Shown in pieces: positions 50,080-61,732 of a DNA stretch of 64,000 nucleotides. Every line of letters starts with the position of its first letter. The stretch's first letter is position 1. The notes under the pieces are model-generated. The model saw only the letters and a list, made by a program, of their open reading frames with translations, had not been told where the DNA came from and ran no database searches. The DNA comes from Casuarius casuarius (taxonomy: Eukaryota; Chordata; Aves; Casuariiformes; Casuariidae), in contig PTFA01000195.1 of assembly GCA_003342895.1 (NCBI GenBank), positions 310,001 to 374,000 of the forward strand, given 5' to 3'. The translations under genes were made by a program, and so were the position numbers.

Positions 50080-50490
50080 GAACAATTATGTCAAACCTGA
50101 GAGACTGGACACCAATCAGCAATGTGACAATTGAATCCATTGTTGCAGACAAAATGCTGTAGTAAACGTTCAAGAGACAGGGAAGGGAGAGGGGAGGAGA
50201 AAAAGAAAGAGGGAGATATTCAATTTGATCACATTAGGATTGATTTAAAGATTGTTTGGGAGCTACTTTCATTTTCATTTTAATATTATTAGGAGATAGC
50301 AGCATGTAACAGGCTTTGACACTGAATGCTATGCTTTGCATCGGTTGCAGAAGTTGCTTGGGGAAGTGGAGGGAGGAATTGATCAGATTCTTTTTTCATA
50401 GGGAGTGAGAAAGTTGTGTGACATTTACAAAGTCATCTGTCACCTGAACGATGGGCTAGGAGACAAGTTCCTACATTTCACGCTTTATAT
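50080..50490. promoter_or_regulatory. Candidate conserved enhancer-like element
   Basis: The stretch has a consensus NF-Y site, CCAATCAG (50112-50119), and a SOX-type CCATTGTT (50137-50144). Further on are clustered ATTGATTTAAAGATTG-type words near 50240-50258 and several retained CpGs. It is free of recognised repeats. Conservation is inferred from style, not measured. Confidence 0.35.
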
Positions 50491-50737
50491 CTTTTTTTAA
50501 CCCATACACAGCCATTTTGGTTGGCATGAAGTTAAAGAGAACACTCTATTTACTTCCAGTGATGAACATATGTTCCTTCTATTTTTCCATCTACTGTGTG
50601 TCTCTCTCACCATTCATTATTCCTCAGCTGTATTATTCACTCTCCACCTCAAACTCGTCTGTATGTTTTGAGACAAAAACATGGGGGTGAAAAACCAGGG
50701 ACCATTCCTAACCTACCAGGCTCAGATAAAACTTCCC

Positions 50738-50930
50738 ATCAATAGATCTTAAAGCATTTTACAAATAATTCCAATAATAGGGTTTTGTACTTATGGCTTG
50801 CCTTGCTTCTGTTTCTTGTTTTTCCTTTTGATGAGGAATTTGAGGCAGAGATGCGGAGTTTGTTGACAAGAGTTAAATAGTAGATCAGTAAAATCACAGG
50901 GATTACTGTATCCCAATTCTACGTACTGGA
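50738..50930 (-). mobile_element. MIR-like SINE relic, antisense
   Basis: 'tagatcttaaagcattttac' leads into 'gatgaggaatttgaggcaga', 'caagagttaaatagtagatc' and 'cccaattctacgtactgg'. This follows the reverse complement of MIR-type sequence (gatctcaaagcgctttac, gatgaggaaactgaggcac, ggtcacacagc, cccaggtctcctgact). Divergence is high, but the order of conserved words is good. Confidence 0.5.
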
Positions 50931-51826
50931 TCAGGGATTATGAATATATTCATTAAAAGTATTTAACAATATTAGGGCTAGAGTGCATGCTTCTAAGGTG
51001 GTTTCCCTTAGATTCTTTTTTTTTTTTCCAGTTGCAGATAGTGTTTCATCCATTTCATCCCATAGTATCAAACCAGTTTCAACCACAGTCCATCCAGGCA
51101 GTATATGTGGATCTCCAGCCTATGGTGTTCACTGTTGCAGCACTAAACTCAGAGGAGGTTTGATAGAGTTGCTTTAAAAGAACCACCACTAACCAGCTAG
51201 CAAGTATATTGATCTCACACCCAGCCTGGAGGTTTGCACCCCCTCCCAGTGTGCACATACATAATTCATTCCATCTTTACTCAAGGAATGGAAATCCATG
51301 GGAGACGGGAGGCAGCTGTGGGCAGGGAATCTCCAAAAGTGGATCTGTTCTTCTCAACCATTGATCCTTTTTTACTACACCCATCAGGTCTTTCCCATTG
51401 TCTTCCTCCTTCCCCAAAGGGAGTTTCCCACTGCCAGTGGAGGGAATGGGAACAAACAACGCAGGCCATAGGGAGTCAAAAACCTCTTATAGATCAAACG
51501 TGAATGAGCTATCATCTATGAAAACCGTAATCAATTAAACACTTCCTGTGTAACAGCTCTGCAGACAGCAAAACAATTCTAAGCAAATCCAGGCCTGTGA
51601 GTCAACATGAAAGGCTAACAGAAGTTATGTTGCTGAAGGAGGAAAGGATGTGATTAAGAATTCTGGCAGGTATCTGGACAGGTCCATTAGAGCAGAGTGT
51701 TATGGAACAGAGAACCTAAAATATTGGGGAACCAGCCCAAGTGTGTATGTCACTATGTAAGACTTCAGATTCTCCAGAATGTTCTGATTTGCTGCCCTTC
51801 ATGCCTTCTTAATGACAAGTGGTATT
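50931..51826. other. Non-coding DNA, no gene supported
   Basis: Overlapping frames on both strands at 51234-51503 show no family features. No repeats are recognised. Confidence 0.5.
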
Positions 51827-51864
51827 AAGCTGATGCTGTTGAGTCACCTGAACAGCATCAGCTT
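51827..51864. other. Perfect 14-bp hairpin, 10-base loop
   Basis: AAGCTGATGCTGTT (51827-51840) is the exact reverse complement of AACAGCATCAGCTT (51851-51864), with GAGTCACCTG between them. The stem lies about 300 bases before the much longer stem-loop at 52167. No neighbouring gene explains it. Confidence 0.8.
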
Positions 51865-52166
51865 AGGTCTTACTGAGTGGGTCAAGAATTGAAAATGTCA
51901 CTTGTTTCTCCATTTGGAGGCTGCAGAGAGGAGAGTGGGGAAGGAAGAGTGGACCTGGGATAGGAGGGCCCTTTCTCTGACCTCCCTTCATGGCCACTGA
52001 ATAGCTGGAGAGTGCATAGGACTGATGGACCCCACAAAGGTGTTGATACAGCTCATTGCTTTCCAGGAGTCCAGCACCTGGAAGTTTCTGAATGGCATTA
52101 ATATTCCTTCATTTCCTCACGTGCAGCATCTAGGATATCAGATACACAAGCTACAAACACAGATAA

Positions 52167-52274
52167 AAGAAGCTGTTCCACATCTAGAGCAAGATGCCAC
52201 TTTGGATCAGTTCAGGTAAGGAACCATGAGTTGGTCCAAAGTGGCATCTCACTGTAGATGCAGAACAACTTCTT
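52167..52274 (-). ncRNA. Candidate long stem-loop RNA or small inverted-repeat element
   Basis: Arms 52167-52209 and 52232-52274 are reverse complements over 43 bases, 36 of them matching and none offset by gaps, around a 22-base loop. The core AGATGCCACTTTGGA is perfect in both arms. Of the seven mismatches, five become G-U wobbles in a minus-strand transcript but only one in a plus-strand transcript. The size and single long stem resemble a microRNA-type precursor, though the same shape is expected of a palindromic MITE or a fold-back duplication. No similar copy was noticed in the window. Strand is assigned only from the wobble asymmetry. Confidence 0.35.
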
Positions 52275-53459
52275 CAGTGATAACATGGTGCATTGCAAGC
52301 AGAATAAAAAATCAGCCCGTTTATGGATCGATGGTACCTTGCCAGTCACACACCAGCCTAGGGGAACATGCATGTTTCTGTTAAAGTCAAGCACCTGCCC
52401 AGAGGGAGTCTACATGCCTCATTTTCTTGTGGAAATCATGGGTCTCATCAGAGCAGTAATTCAGTATGTCTCAAATATTTCAGATTAGAGAGGACAACTA
52501 TAATCTTTTTCTTCTTTCCCAGAGGAGGGGAAATTGCTTTATTTGCTGAGCTGTGTCTGTGGCTATTTCTCTGTAGATGCTTATGTGAAGAATTTATTGA
52601 GGTAGAGCTGAGTTTTGAGCATGGCTTTGAAACTGGTTTGTCTGAAAGAGCCAGCTAGCCTACAAAAACAGTATAATTCGAGGCAACTCACTGGTCTGAC
52701 AAAATTTGACCAGAGGGACCTTTCACATTATTATTGCAATCGCTGGTGTATAGAAGACTAACTTCCTGTTTTCATTACTTCTGCGTAACCTAGATGCTTG
52801 GGGATCTTGGAGAATGGATCTCAAGACCTGACCTACTGCTTTCAGTTCCTGACAAGATGTTTTTTCCCAGGTGGATGGCATTGTTATCAGCCTGGAGATT
52901 CGTGTATGTTTTTAATCTTACTCCCACTTACCTTGTCTTAGCTAAGAATAGTCAAGTATTTATGAATCTACAAACATTGTCAAGACTAGTATAGCCTGTG
53001 ATGTGATAGGGTGGACCTATTCATTTAGGTGGGATATGCTTTGAAACTAGCGTCTTGAGGAGAGAATGGTTAAAGCCTTGCAGCTGTAACTACTGCAACA
53101 GAAGGGATTGCATCCTACTCCAGCTGACTTCCGAATAAATAGGTTTTCCCCAGCTCCTTCCCCCATTCTAATTTTGAAACAAGACTGTTGGTGTCTTACT
53201 TGGCTGCCTATAACAAAGAAGGTGGCATTTAAGTCCCAGTTGGATGGAGCCCTGTCCTTAGCAGTTTTTCAGCTATTTAATGTGTTGGGTTATTTTATTT
53301 ATTTTGGGTGCTGGGGGTGCTTAGTTCTCTAATTTAAGCTTCAGAAATGCAGAAATAAATTGTTACACCAAGTTTATGCTCTTGTAACCCAAGCTGCAGT
53401 CTGTCCATCCTTTTTTCTTACAAAAGAGTCAACCCTCTCCATGTCTGTAGTTCAGATGA
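52275..53459. other. Non-coding DNA, no gene supported
   Basis: Open frames of 60-96 codons occur on the plus strand (52258-52658) but lack family signals. No repeat is recognised. Confidence 0.5.
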
Positions 53460-53760
53460 CACCTTTCACATCTGATGCCTTTGTTTCCGCAATGAATTAT
53501 TACTTTTCAATAGAGCAGAATTAGCTACGACTCGCACCATCAAAGCTCATTACAATCCTGTTAGAGACCTTATCTACAGAGACATCCAAGTAAATGTAAT
53601 CATTTATGCTTCTAACACTCTGAATTTGAAATCACTATAAATAATTATCATTGTGCTAAATAACAAGAGGAAAGACTGTTCAGGCTAAGTTATTACAGCC
53701 TTGGGTCAAATCCATTGTAGGTGTAAATTGTGGAATAGTTTAAGAATTGTACTAGCTAAA
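53460..53760. promoter_or_regulatory. Candidate conserved non-coding element
   Basis: AT-rich sequence carries several homeodomain-type TAAT/ATTA cores (for example near 53492, 53600 and 53640) together with retained CpGs (53489, 53528, 53535). There is no repeat or coding signal. The call is inferred from composition alone. Confidence 0.3.
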
Positions 53761-55249
53761 GAGTGTAGCCAATCTTGCCAGTAAGCCTGGTTCCTAAGAG
53801 CAGCCACAAAAGTCTCAAGCCAGCTGTTCTGTTTGGCTTATCATGAACCACTGCCTTTGATCAAAAAAGAGGGGCTGAGATGTGCTGCGGTTTATTAGCT
53901 GCAGGTGTAACATCCAAGTGCTTTTTCCCTGGAGGGACTTCACAGTCTGTGGTGACACCAGTGGGACTGCAGCAACAATACGCTGCGGCCCACCACGTTT
54001 CAAACCCATCATGTAAATACCAAGTTTCATTTCCGGAAATGACACTGCAGGTAGATTGCTAAAATGGGTTACCCACAAGGGAGGACCAGGAGATGTTTAT
54101 AGCTTCATATCTCTGTTTCTTGCCTGTGTTTTTCATGCTCTTTTATCATGGCTACACACTTTCCATTTGCTGTTGCTCCCTATAGTGCAAATCTCTTCCC
54201 TCGATTTGCTCCCTTGAACCTCATTTTCTGCTATTTTAAGTTCTACTCTTAGCACTATCTATGCTTCATCAATAAATCTCTCATACTCATTTATCTCCCA
54301 GAGAATCTCAGTTCCTATTTCTATCACTTTTGCTCTGTACCAAGAAGTCCTTTTCTTGTTTGACATCCCAGCACACTTAATCATGACATGGAATAGGGAG
54401 ATGCCTTCCCTTAGTGTGGTTGGCACAGCACAGAGAAAAATTTGTTGCCAACAATGGCAATGAATAAGCCTTTCCAATGATCATTGTCGTGATGAAGTGA
54501 TACATATAACACCTCCCAGAGGCCTTAACCCACTTCAGAATATTATTAAGGAAGTGGTGAAATTGGTGATGGCTCTTGGATTGTCAGACTCAGGTTCTCT
54601 CCACTCTTGGGGGAATTTTTTACTCTATAATCAAAGGAAAGTAAACAGCTAGACCTGCAGATTTCTACAAAACTCAAGTGCCAGCTCTGTCTCCTTCCTT
54701 CAGCAGATATTGGTTCCCATCTGGAACTTTAGGGGATGCAGATACAGCTTCAGGTTGAATAGCACCTGAAGTAAACATGCCATTATATTCACTATATTAT
54801 TTAGGTTTTCCTCTTGCTTTAAAATATACAGCTCTATATAGTTCAGTTCCAGATTCCAGACTAATTCCATTTTGTAAACAATTTAAACTCACTATACATA
54901 ATTTTGCAAGGAGAAGGCAGCAAAGAGCTAGGACTTTCATTTACAGGTATTACACAAAAAAATACATGCTTATATGTGTGCGTGCATGTGTATATGAGGC
55001 AGTGTACTTTCCTTATCACCAGCACTTCGAGCTGCAAAGGCTTGGCCTGTAACATGATGTTCTCCATTTAGAGAAAAATATGTTGTATATTGTCTTTTCA
55101 GTCAAAAGCCCCAGGAGACTTTAAGGAGGTGATGTACACTGTGTCCTCAATTAAATTTGTCCCGTATATCGTTCTGAATATTCCCAGCTGTTTGTTGCAC
55201 ATGCACAAAAAGTACTTAGATATCTTCAGTGTACACAAATGGCATTTAT
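53761..55249. other. Non-coding DNA, no gene supported
   Basis: Overlapping opposite-strand frames at 53815-54078 have no family motifs. No repeat is recognised. Confidence 0.5.
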
Positions 55250-55790
55250 TGATGACATTTCATTCATTAGCTAGCATATTTGTAAATAAACAATGTAGTT
55301 TTGGGACATCAAAGCGCTGTATTCTTTTGAACTGATATAACAGCGATTATGTGGTGCCTTAGATTTGTTTGCACTTAGTGTGAAAAATCAGAAATCACTT
55401 ATTTACACAATTCGGTAGTTACAAGCAGCAGCAGGAGAAATACACCTGAATCTTTCATGACAAAAGGCAGATTGCATATATAAAATATTGATATTGCTGT
55501 AATATATAGCGTCGTGGGCTTCCTAAAAAGGAAGACATTTGTCAAACAAAGCAAATGTAAGTCGAGATCTACATAAAGAGGCTTCTACACCTCTTCAGAC
55601 CCAGTTTTGTCTCCTTTGTTTACCAGAGACTGAACTTTGCCTGATATGTGTGCAATAATCAGAGACATCTAGTGGCTGACTGATAAATTGCAAATAAACA
55701 TTCGATTACATGCATTTCTTTCATAATCGCTCAAGACATAAAATAACAGCTCTGGCTGTCATAACATTGTAAGGATCCCTTTTTCACATT
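55250..55790. promoter_or_regulatory. Candidate conserved non-coding block
   Basis: About 540 bases of AT-rich, repeat-free DNA retain scattered CpGs (near 55314, 55345, 55411, 55510, 55562, 55702 and 55728) and TGATAAATTGC and TTTATTGATGA-type homeodomain words. Inside it, GACATCTAGTGG (55664-55675) is one base off the reverse of the CTCF core CCACTAGATGGC. The block looks like developmental enhancer sequence, but this is inference. Confidence 0.35.
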
Positions 55791-56229
55791 CCTTTCAAGT
55801 GGAATATTAGGAATTTGTCTCTTTGGAAGAAATTCTTCCCCACTCCCCAAATTACGAGGAATGCTTCAGAGCTCCCTTCTAACAGTTTTCTCTTGTGAGA
55901 AAGTTTAGAAAGCCTCTTCTGCCTCCTTGGTCTACACTGTGCTTAATATATTCCTAGCTAATCACTCACAATGCACTTCAGCAGACAGATGATTAAGAGT
56001 AAAAAGCCTACACTGAAGGAATTGATACATATTTTCTCTGACCCAGAACAAACAGCTGAAGTTTCTCACTGTGGAGAAGTCATAGGGCTAAGGTTACTCC
56101 CATAACAATAAAAATTTCTTTTGTTTCCTATTCTCTTTTCTTTTCATTGCTATTACTTTGAAACTTTCCTGGCATTGTACTGCTGATGAGAAGAGCATGT
56201 GGAAACAGTGTTTTCCTTTACTTTACTCT
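55791..56229. other. Non-coding DNA before the pyrimidine repeat
   Basis: No gene or repeat family is recognised in this stretch. Confidence 0.5.
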
Positions 56230-56460
56230 TTTATCTCCTCTCCTTTCCCTTCCCTTCCCTTCCCTTCCCTTCCCTTCCCTTCCCTTCCCTTCCCTTCCCT
56301 TCCCTTTCCTTTCCTTTCCTTTCCTTTCCTTTCCTTTCCTTTNCCTTTCCTTTCCTTTCCTTTCCTTTCCTTTCCTTTCCTTTCCTTTCCTTTCCCTCTT
56401 CTCTTTTCTCTCTTCTCTTTTCTCTTCTCTTCTCCCTTTTTTCTTTTCTTTTCTTTCTTT
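56230..56460. repeat. Long pure-pyrimidine microsatellite, (CCCTT)n then (CCTTT)n
   Basis: From about 56241 to 56305 the plus strand repeats TCCCT. It then switches to TTTCC units up to about 56395, and decays into mixed CT-rich sequence to 56460. One base at 56343 is undetermined, probably from assembly or read error within the repeat. The many long frames across it on both strands are repeat artefacts. Such mirror-like purine/pyrimidine DNA can form triplex structures. Confidence 0.97.
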
Positions 56461-57395
56461 CACCAGAAAATTGTCCAGCTTGACTACCCAGCTTTTTTAA
56501 GGTTTTGATTTTTTTGCATCAAATTTTCTTGTTAAAAAGTATGGCCTTGCTTACTCTTGGCAGACTAGTCACTGATGTAAATCTGTAGAGTACATATAAT
56601 TAACCCTAAACATTCTGCTAGTTGGTAGTAACTGGCAATTTCTTCCCAGGAAATAAGTTCATAGCTGCTCATTTTTAGAGGGACTGTGCTTATATCTGGA
56701 AGTGACAAATGAATGTACCCAGTTTGTTGTTAGTCCTGGCAAAAATATCTAGGAATTGTTTAGATTGTTATCTTAAAGGGAATTTTCTCCTTCCCTCCTA
56801 GAGAATTCCTTTTGGACTGGAGGTGAAATGGACAGAGAAAAAAGGGGTGACGCCTTTCTGCAAGAGATACCCCTGCTTGCATAGAGGAAAAATAAGGCTG
56901 AAGCTCTAGAGAAAGCAGTGCCTTGAGGGAAGAGGAACTCCCTGTGTGAAGCAGCTGGCATAGGCACATTGCAAGTTTCAGTCTAGACAAATCCCCCCTT
57001 TCACTTAAAGCAAACAAACTCCAAAATCACTGAGAACAAACATACTCCAGTCCAAACCCAGTCAAGACAGCAAGCAAATACACTCCAGAAAACACCAGGC
57101 AATTAGAGTCCTAAAGTCAGTTTAAACACAGGCACAGTAGATCAGCAAACACTCCCTTCTCCTTACAAAAAACAAACATAGGAGGCAGCCATGCCACTCT
57201 CTCTAGGAGTCACAACCACTTTTCATTACTCCAGATTTCCTGGAGGAGGGAAGGCCACGACTCCCCTGCTGCTGTTTTTCTCTTCGTGTGTCTGACTTCT
57301 GGATTGGGAAAGGAAATATTGCAGTATCTATGCTAATGAGACTTCTTTGCATGACTTTTTTCTATTATTACAATTACTATTTTATTTGAATGGGG
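56461..57395. other. Non-coding DNA, no gene supported
   Basis: Overlapping minus-strand frames at 56760-57017 and 56773-56967 have no family motifs. No repeat is recognised. Confidence 0.5.
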
Positions 57396-57465
57396 GGCTA
57401 GAAAGGAGCTTTGCAAAAATGGATGTGAGGGGGTCCTGGTGGACAACAAGCTGAATGCTGGAATG
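57396..57465 (+). mobile_element. Short CR1 LINE ORF2 3'-end fragment, sense
   Basis: The plus strand reads 'gagctttgcaaaaatggatg' and then a GTC-CTG-GTG-GAC-AAC-AAG-CTG-AAT run (57433-57456). The latter encodes VLVDNKLN, a segment characteristic of the C-terminal end of CR1 ORF2 in birds. Identity is high over this piece, but the match stops abruptly at about 57460, so only a small internal fragment survives. Confidence 0.6.
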
Positions 57466-57556
57466 CGGAACACCAGCTGGATCCTTGAAGGAGATAGACA
57501 AACCACAAGACGCAGCTGCATTCCTTTGAGATGATGCCAGCTGCAATGAAACTGAT

Positions 57557-57612
57557 ACTAGTGGTAGAGCATGCCGCTAGGAGATGAAAAATCTAAGTTC
57601 CCATCTCTCTTT
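57557..57612 (+). mobile_element. Possible tRNA-derived SINE head
   Basis: 'ctagtggtagagcatgccg' resembles an A-box-containing tRNA-like head (tagtggttagagcac). 'atctaagttcccatctc' about 30 bases later resembles the B-box region (gggttcaaatccc). It is too diverged to fold as a real tRNA gene, and no SINE body clearly follows. Confidence 0.3.
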
Positions 57613-60579
57613 AGAGTGAAAATGTCCAGATGTATATCATCTTTGGTCTCTAAGGAGAATTGCTGGCCTCCAAAAGAATGGCCATAATGGCCAGAGATTT
57701 TGGATCTGCATGTTTGAACACTTTCACCCTGAAGAAGGCATTATATCTGGTTTCCTCATTGAAGGGGGAAAATTGTAAAGCCTTTAAGGTTTCTGATAAA
57801 AAACAGCTATCAAATCTGCCTCTGTTTTAGCCTAGAAAGAGTGCTTATTCCTCAGTAAGTAACAGATGGATATACTCCTACTAACATTAATCTAGGCTCT
57901 GTAATCTGAAGGGATGGAGACATCTGCCTTCAGCATTGATTCAAGCCCCTGCACTCAAAAGAAAGACAGGTTTCCAAAGAAAGATTTCATTATTGTACTA
58001 CCCTTTTGCCTTACACCAGGTCACTCCTTTCTCAGTGTTTAAATTTTTTGATGTGATCCTCTGAGGTGATAGTTCTTCACAAGTCTGATCTACAGAGTTC
58101 AGGTACTTGTCTACATTTTCTGGAATCTCCAATTCCAAATTGGGGCCATATGTTTAAAAATGAAGCATGGAAATATGTACGTCTCTACCATCTTCAACGT
58201 AAGATTAGTCAAAAGTCACACAAGGCCTGTAGCTTATCTTTGGAGGTGAACAGGGGTGTCTCAATTTCTTCAGAGTATTCATCTTTCCTTTCAAACTACT
58301 CTGTGTTGAATAACTGTTGATCTAAATAGATGAGGAAGGGTCAGGAGAAAAACAGGGTCCCAAAAATAGTAAATGCAAAGTAGCAACACAGATTTCCTGA
58401 TTCAGTGCTTCATCTGCTACAGTTTCTTAATGTTTGAGATAAAAATTTCTGAAGAGAAACTGAGCTGAAAAAAGTGTTGTACATAAAAAGCATTAGCAAG
58501 ATAAGAGCTTCTGTGTTTGATGTAACAGGGTGCACTTTCTAGTAGTATGGCATACACAACAGCACTAGATACTTACAGTAGTTCTGGAGAAATGTCTTCA
58601 TAATACTTGGAGGCCATACCCTGAGCCAGTGTATAGGCACAGAACTGGAAGCCTAGAAGCTGTTTAAGCTATTATGCTCTGAAATAGGCCTTATAAACTT
58701 GAGCTCAGAAGTGTGCATGCTTATATGGTTTCCTGCCAGCTCATCTTGCTTGTTCTTAACTGCCAGGAGACAATTGTGTGGATATACCTATGATGCATTT
58801 ACATCCCAGTTGAACTGAACAAGCCACTTCACTATGATCAGTGTTAAGCATGGAAGCAAACTTCACATGCATACTTTTCCATTCAACATTGTGAAATGCT
58901 GTTTTCATCAGAAGAAAATTAATGTGGTAAATATTACGCATGTGCTGTCTAACGTGTCTGTCTGAATGAGGTCCTCCTTTATGTGTCCTTGATGGTGTGG
59001 TGGTTCTGATGGCTGCAGATAGCAAATAGGCACATTCGTTATGTGTCACAAAAATAATTTTGCTTCTGCAGGGTGCAAACCAATACCTACAAGGAGTTTA
59101 CTGGTTACTTTTTGTCTTTTATTTTTTTAACAGATAAACCAATTTCTCCAACAAAATTACTGAATAAACCTTTTGAAAGAGATGTTCTGAGGTGGTTTAT
59201 GTGGCAGAAAGCCTTTCACATTTGCACAGGCAGCCAGCTGTGGAGGGAACAAAACAGTAAAAGGTTCAAGTTGCAGTTATGAAGCATATTATTTCCTTAA
59301 ACAAATAAGAAGGACTTGTGGGTGCTAATTACTATCAAGTACTCAACTGATAATAGTGTCCTTTTACCTGCCATTTAAATTACTTAGTGTGGAAGGTGCT
59401 GGAAAAAATAGGTGGTAACTTTATAGTGCTTGCCTCAAAGAACAGACTACGGGACTTGTAGGGCACCTCAGCTGTTCTGTACGACGAAATAAAAGTATAA
59501 AGCACCTCAAAGAGTGTTTTCACAAAGAAAAGTCAAAGGATGAGAAAGGAGAAAAAAAAACACTGAATACTGGGGTTTGTCAGAAAATCTTGGCCATATG
59601 TTGAGCTTAGACTCCTGATCAAGGCTGCAGGTAGCTGCCTTCAATCATTTGGCATCTGGAACCCAGGACCCCTTGTCAGGGGCAGTGTCATACATCTATT
59701 CTTTGCATAAATGTATATGGCTCACTTCTTTTTAGGAGGGTGAGGGATGCTTCACCACACACCTCTCTTCTCACTGGCTACGGCATTCTCCAGGAGCCTA
59801 AAACCTCAGTTCCTATTCCCTGGCAGAGCACAACTCCCTGCCCCCTGAGTACAACTGTGAGAGTCCCAGGGTAGGAGGAGTGTATTCAGGGAGTGCAGGA
59901 CGCTACCGAGGGGAGGGTTCTAATTCCTAAGACTACACACTTATCTTGCAGTTTGGATGGAAAACTGAAGTAACTCTGAGGGCAGAGACTAGAGCCAGGA
60001 GCACTCTCCGCAGAGGCACTGCTCCACCACCACACTAATATGTACAGAGCACTGCAGCTTTGATCCTCTGGAGATGCTTTTTTCTCTTCCCTGACTAATG
60101 CCGAATCCAAATGCTTTTAGGTCTCTAACAAATGTGAGTCTGAAATTGAGTGGGACTACTCCAGGCCAAACCTAGGAACCTGTACCTGCCAAAGGTTTAT
60201 TAAAGTCCTTTGGGGGCTCTGGACTTTCCTCACAACACTGAAGTGAGGAAGGCATGAAGAGATGTAAAGCCACTCTCAAAACATGTAATTCTAGACTGAA
60301 AAATAAGAATGATCATTCTCTATTAAATTAGCCAGCTTCAAGTTCAGAGAAAAGCATCATTTTCATTCAGCTCCACTTAGTGTATAACAGCACAAATACT
60401 TCTCCATCCCTTTAGCTTGGGGAAGCTAATTTGCCTAGTTTTATGACCAGAAACTGCTGGTCCAAATGCTGAAAATGCACATGCAAAAGTCAACATCAGA
60501 GTGCTCAGTGATTTCAGGGACAGCAACGGTGTAAACCAAGGCTGGCTTCCCTCCTCTTCTCATCAGTGTTTTAGGGACA
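57613..60579. other. Non-coding DNA, no gene supported
   Basis: Open frames up to 97 codons (58756-59049, minus) show no family features. A polypyrimidine/acceptor-like TTTTTTTAACAG occurs near 59131, but no exon could be assembled around it. Confidence 0.5.
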
Positions 60580-60645
60580 AATCCAGCATGCGCTAAAGTC
60601 AATAGCGGGACTTCCATTAATTTCAGTAGGCGGTAGTTCAAGCTT
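60580..60645. mobile_element. Possible ancient sauropsid repeat fragment
   Basis: 'gctaaagtcaatagcgggac' then 'ttccattaatttcagtaggc' resembles old repeats that carry attgaagtcaatgg and cccattgacttcaatggg word pairs. It may be related to 45019-45090. Confidence 0.3.
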
Positions 60646-61732
60646 CGTATCTTGCTAGAACATTAATTAGCATTGTATTCATCACCCAGTGAATAAAGTG
60701 GGAGTGGTTAAGTTTTCTACTGATAGGCTATTTATGTAAAAAAAAAAAAAAAATCCCCTTTGACTGAAAATGTTCACTTTTATGTAAGTGTCTCAGTTTT
60801 CTATGGAGGAAAGGGGAGACAAATAAAAATTATGTTAAAAAAATGTTAGTGGAATTTAAAAAACAAAACATAACAAATTCACATATTTGCTTTGCTGTTC
60901 CAAACATTTTATTGTTTTGAAAACTGTATTTTATTTTTGCTTTAGGTTTTAAGGAAGGTAAAATGGGATTTTATTACATGAAGCATTTTAACAAAAATCC
61001 AAAGGCACAAACAAAAAGGCCATTACATAGTTTGCTTTAGAAGGGAATACCTCTGTCAGGAATTTATGGGATTTTTTAAAAAAAATCTCGTGGCAATCGG
61101 TGGTTTTGATCAGTCTTAACAGTGACACAGACAGTGATATTTTTTCTTTTAAAAAACGTATAGCATGTTAATGAATTGTGGTTTTTGTCTTTACTAGCTG
61201 ATAGAATTTTTGCTTAATGTTTCACTCATTTTTCTACCTGATATGTCTAGGGTCTGCAGCGGCAGTGCTGTAGTGCCTTTCTTGGTTTGTCTGTAGTTGT
61301 TACTGCTGTTGTTGTAATACTTAGAATTGATGTATCAGAACCCCACTGTGTTACCTGATGTACAACCGTTGAATCAAAATATGGTCCCTGAAATATGAGG
61401 GGAGAGAACACAGATGGGGAGCACAACAAAAACTAATTTTTGTTGGTTGATATGATAGACTACAGTCTCATTTTGCTCTCATGTATTCCCTGTATTAAAA
61501 TTATAACGTAAGGACTCAGCTCTAGGAAGAATGTTACATGTTTGTGATGAACAGACACTTTTGCTATATTTCATGGGTTACATCCCTGCAAAGAACTGAT
61601 TGGTGTGGCACTAATGGCACAACACCCATTATGCCTTAGTGAGATCTGGCTGTTAGGTGCTTCTGTTAGCATATAAATTAACCCTCAAACTCAGGGTTTA
61701 GCAATCACAGCTGTATTGCTACTGAATCACAT
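60646..61732. other. AT-rich non-coding DNA with an A16 run
   Basis: Sixteen A lie at 60738-60753. No gene or repeat family is recognised. Confidence 0.55.

Noticed and set aside
56158..56508. Several long Phe/Leu/Pro/Ser-rich frames
   Set aside because: Artefacts of the pyrimidine microsatellite, which is open in every frame and on both strands.
59120..59280. Possible internal exon after a pyrimidine-rich acceptor-like site
   Set aside because: No matching donor, no family features, and acceptor-like sites are frequent in T-rich DNA.
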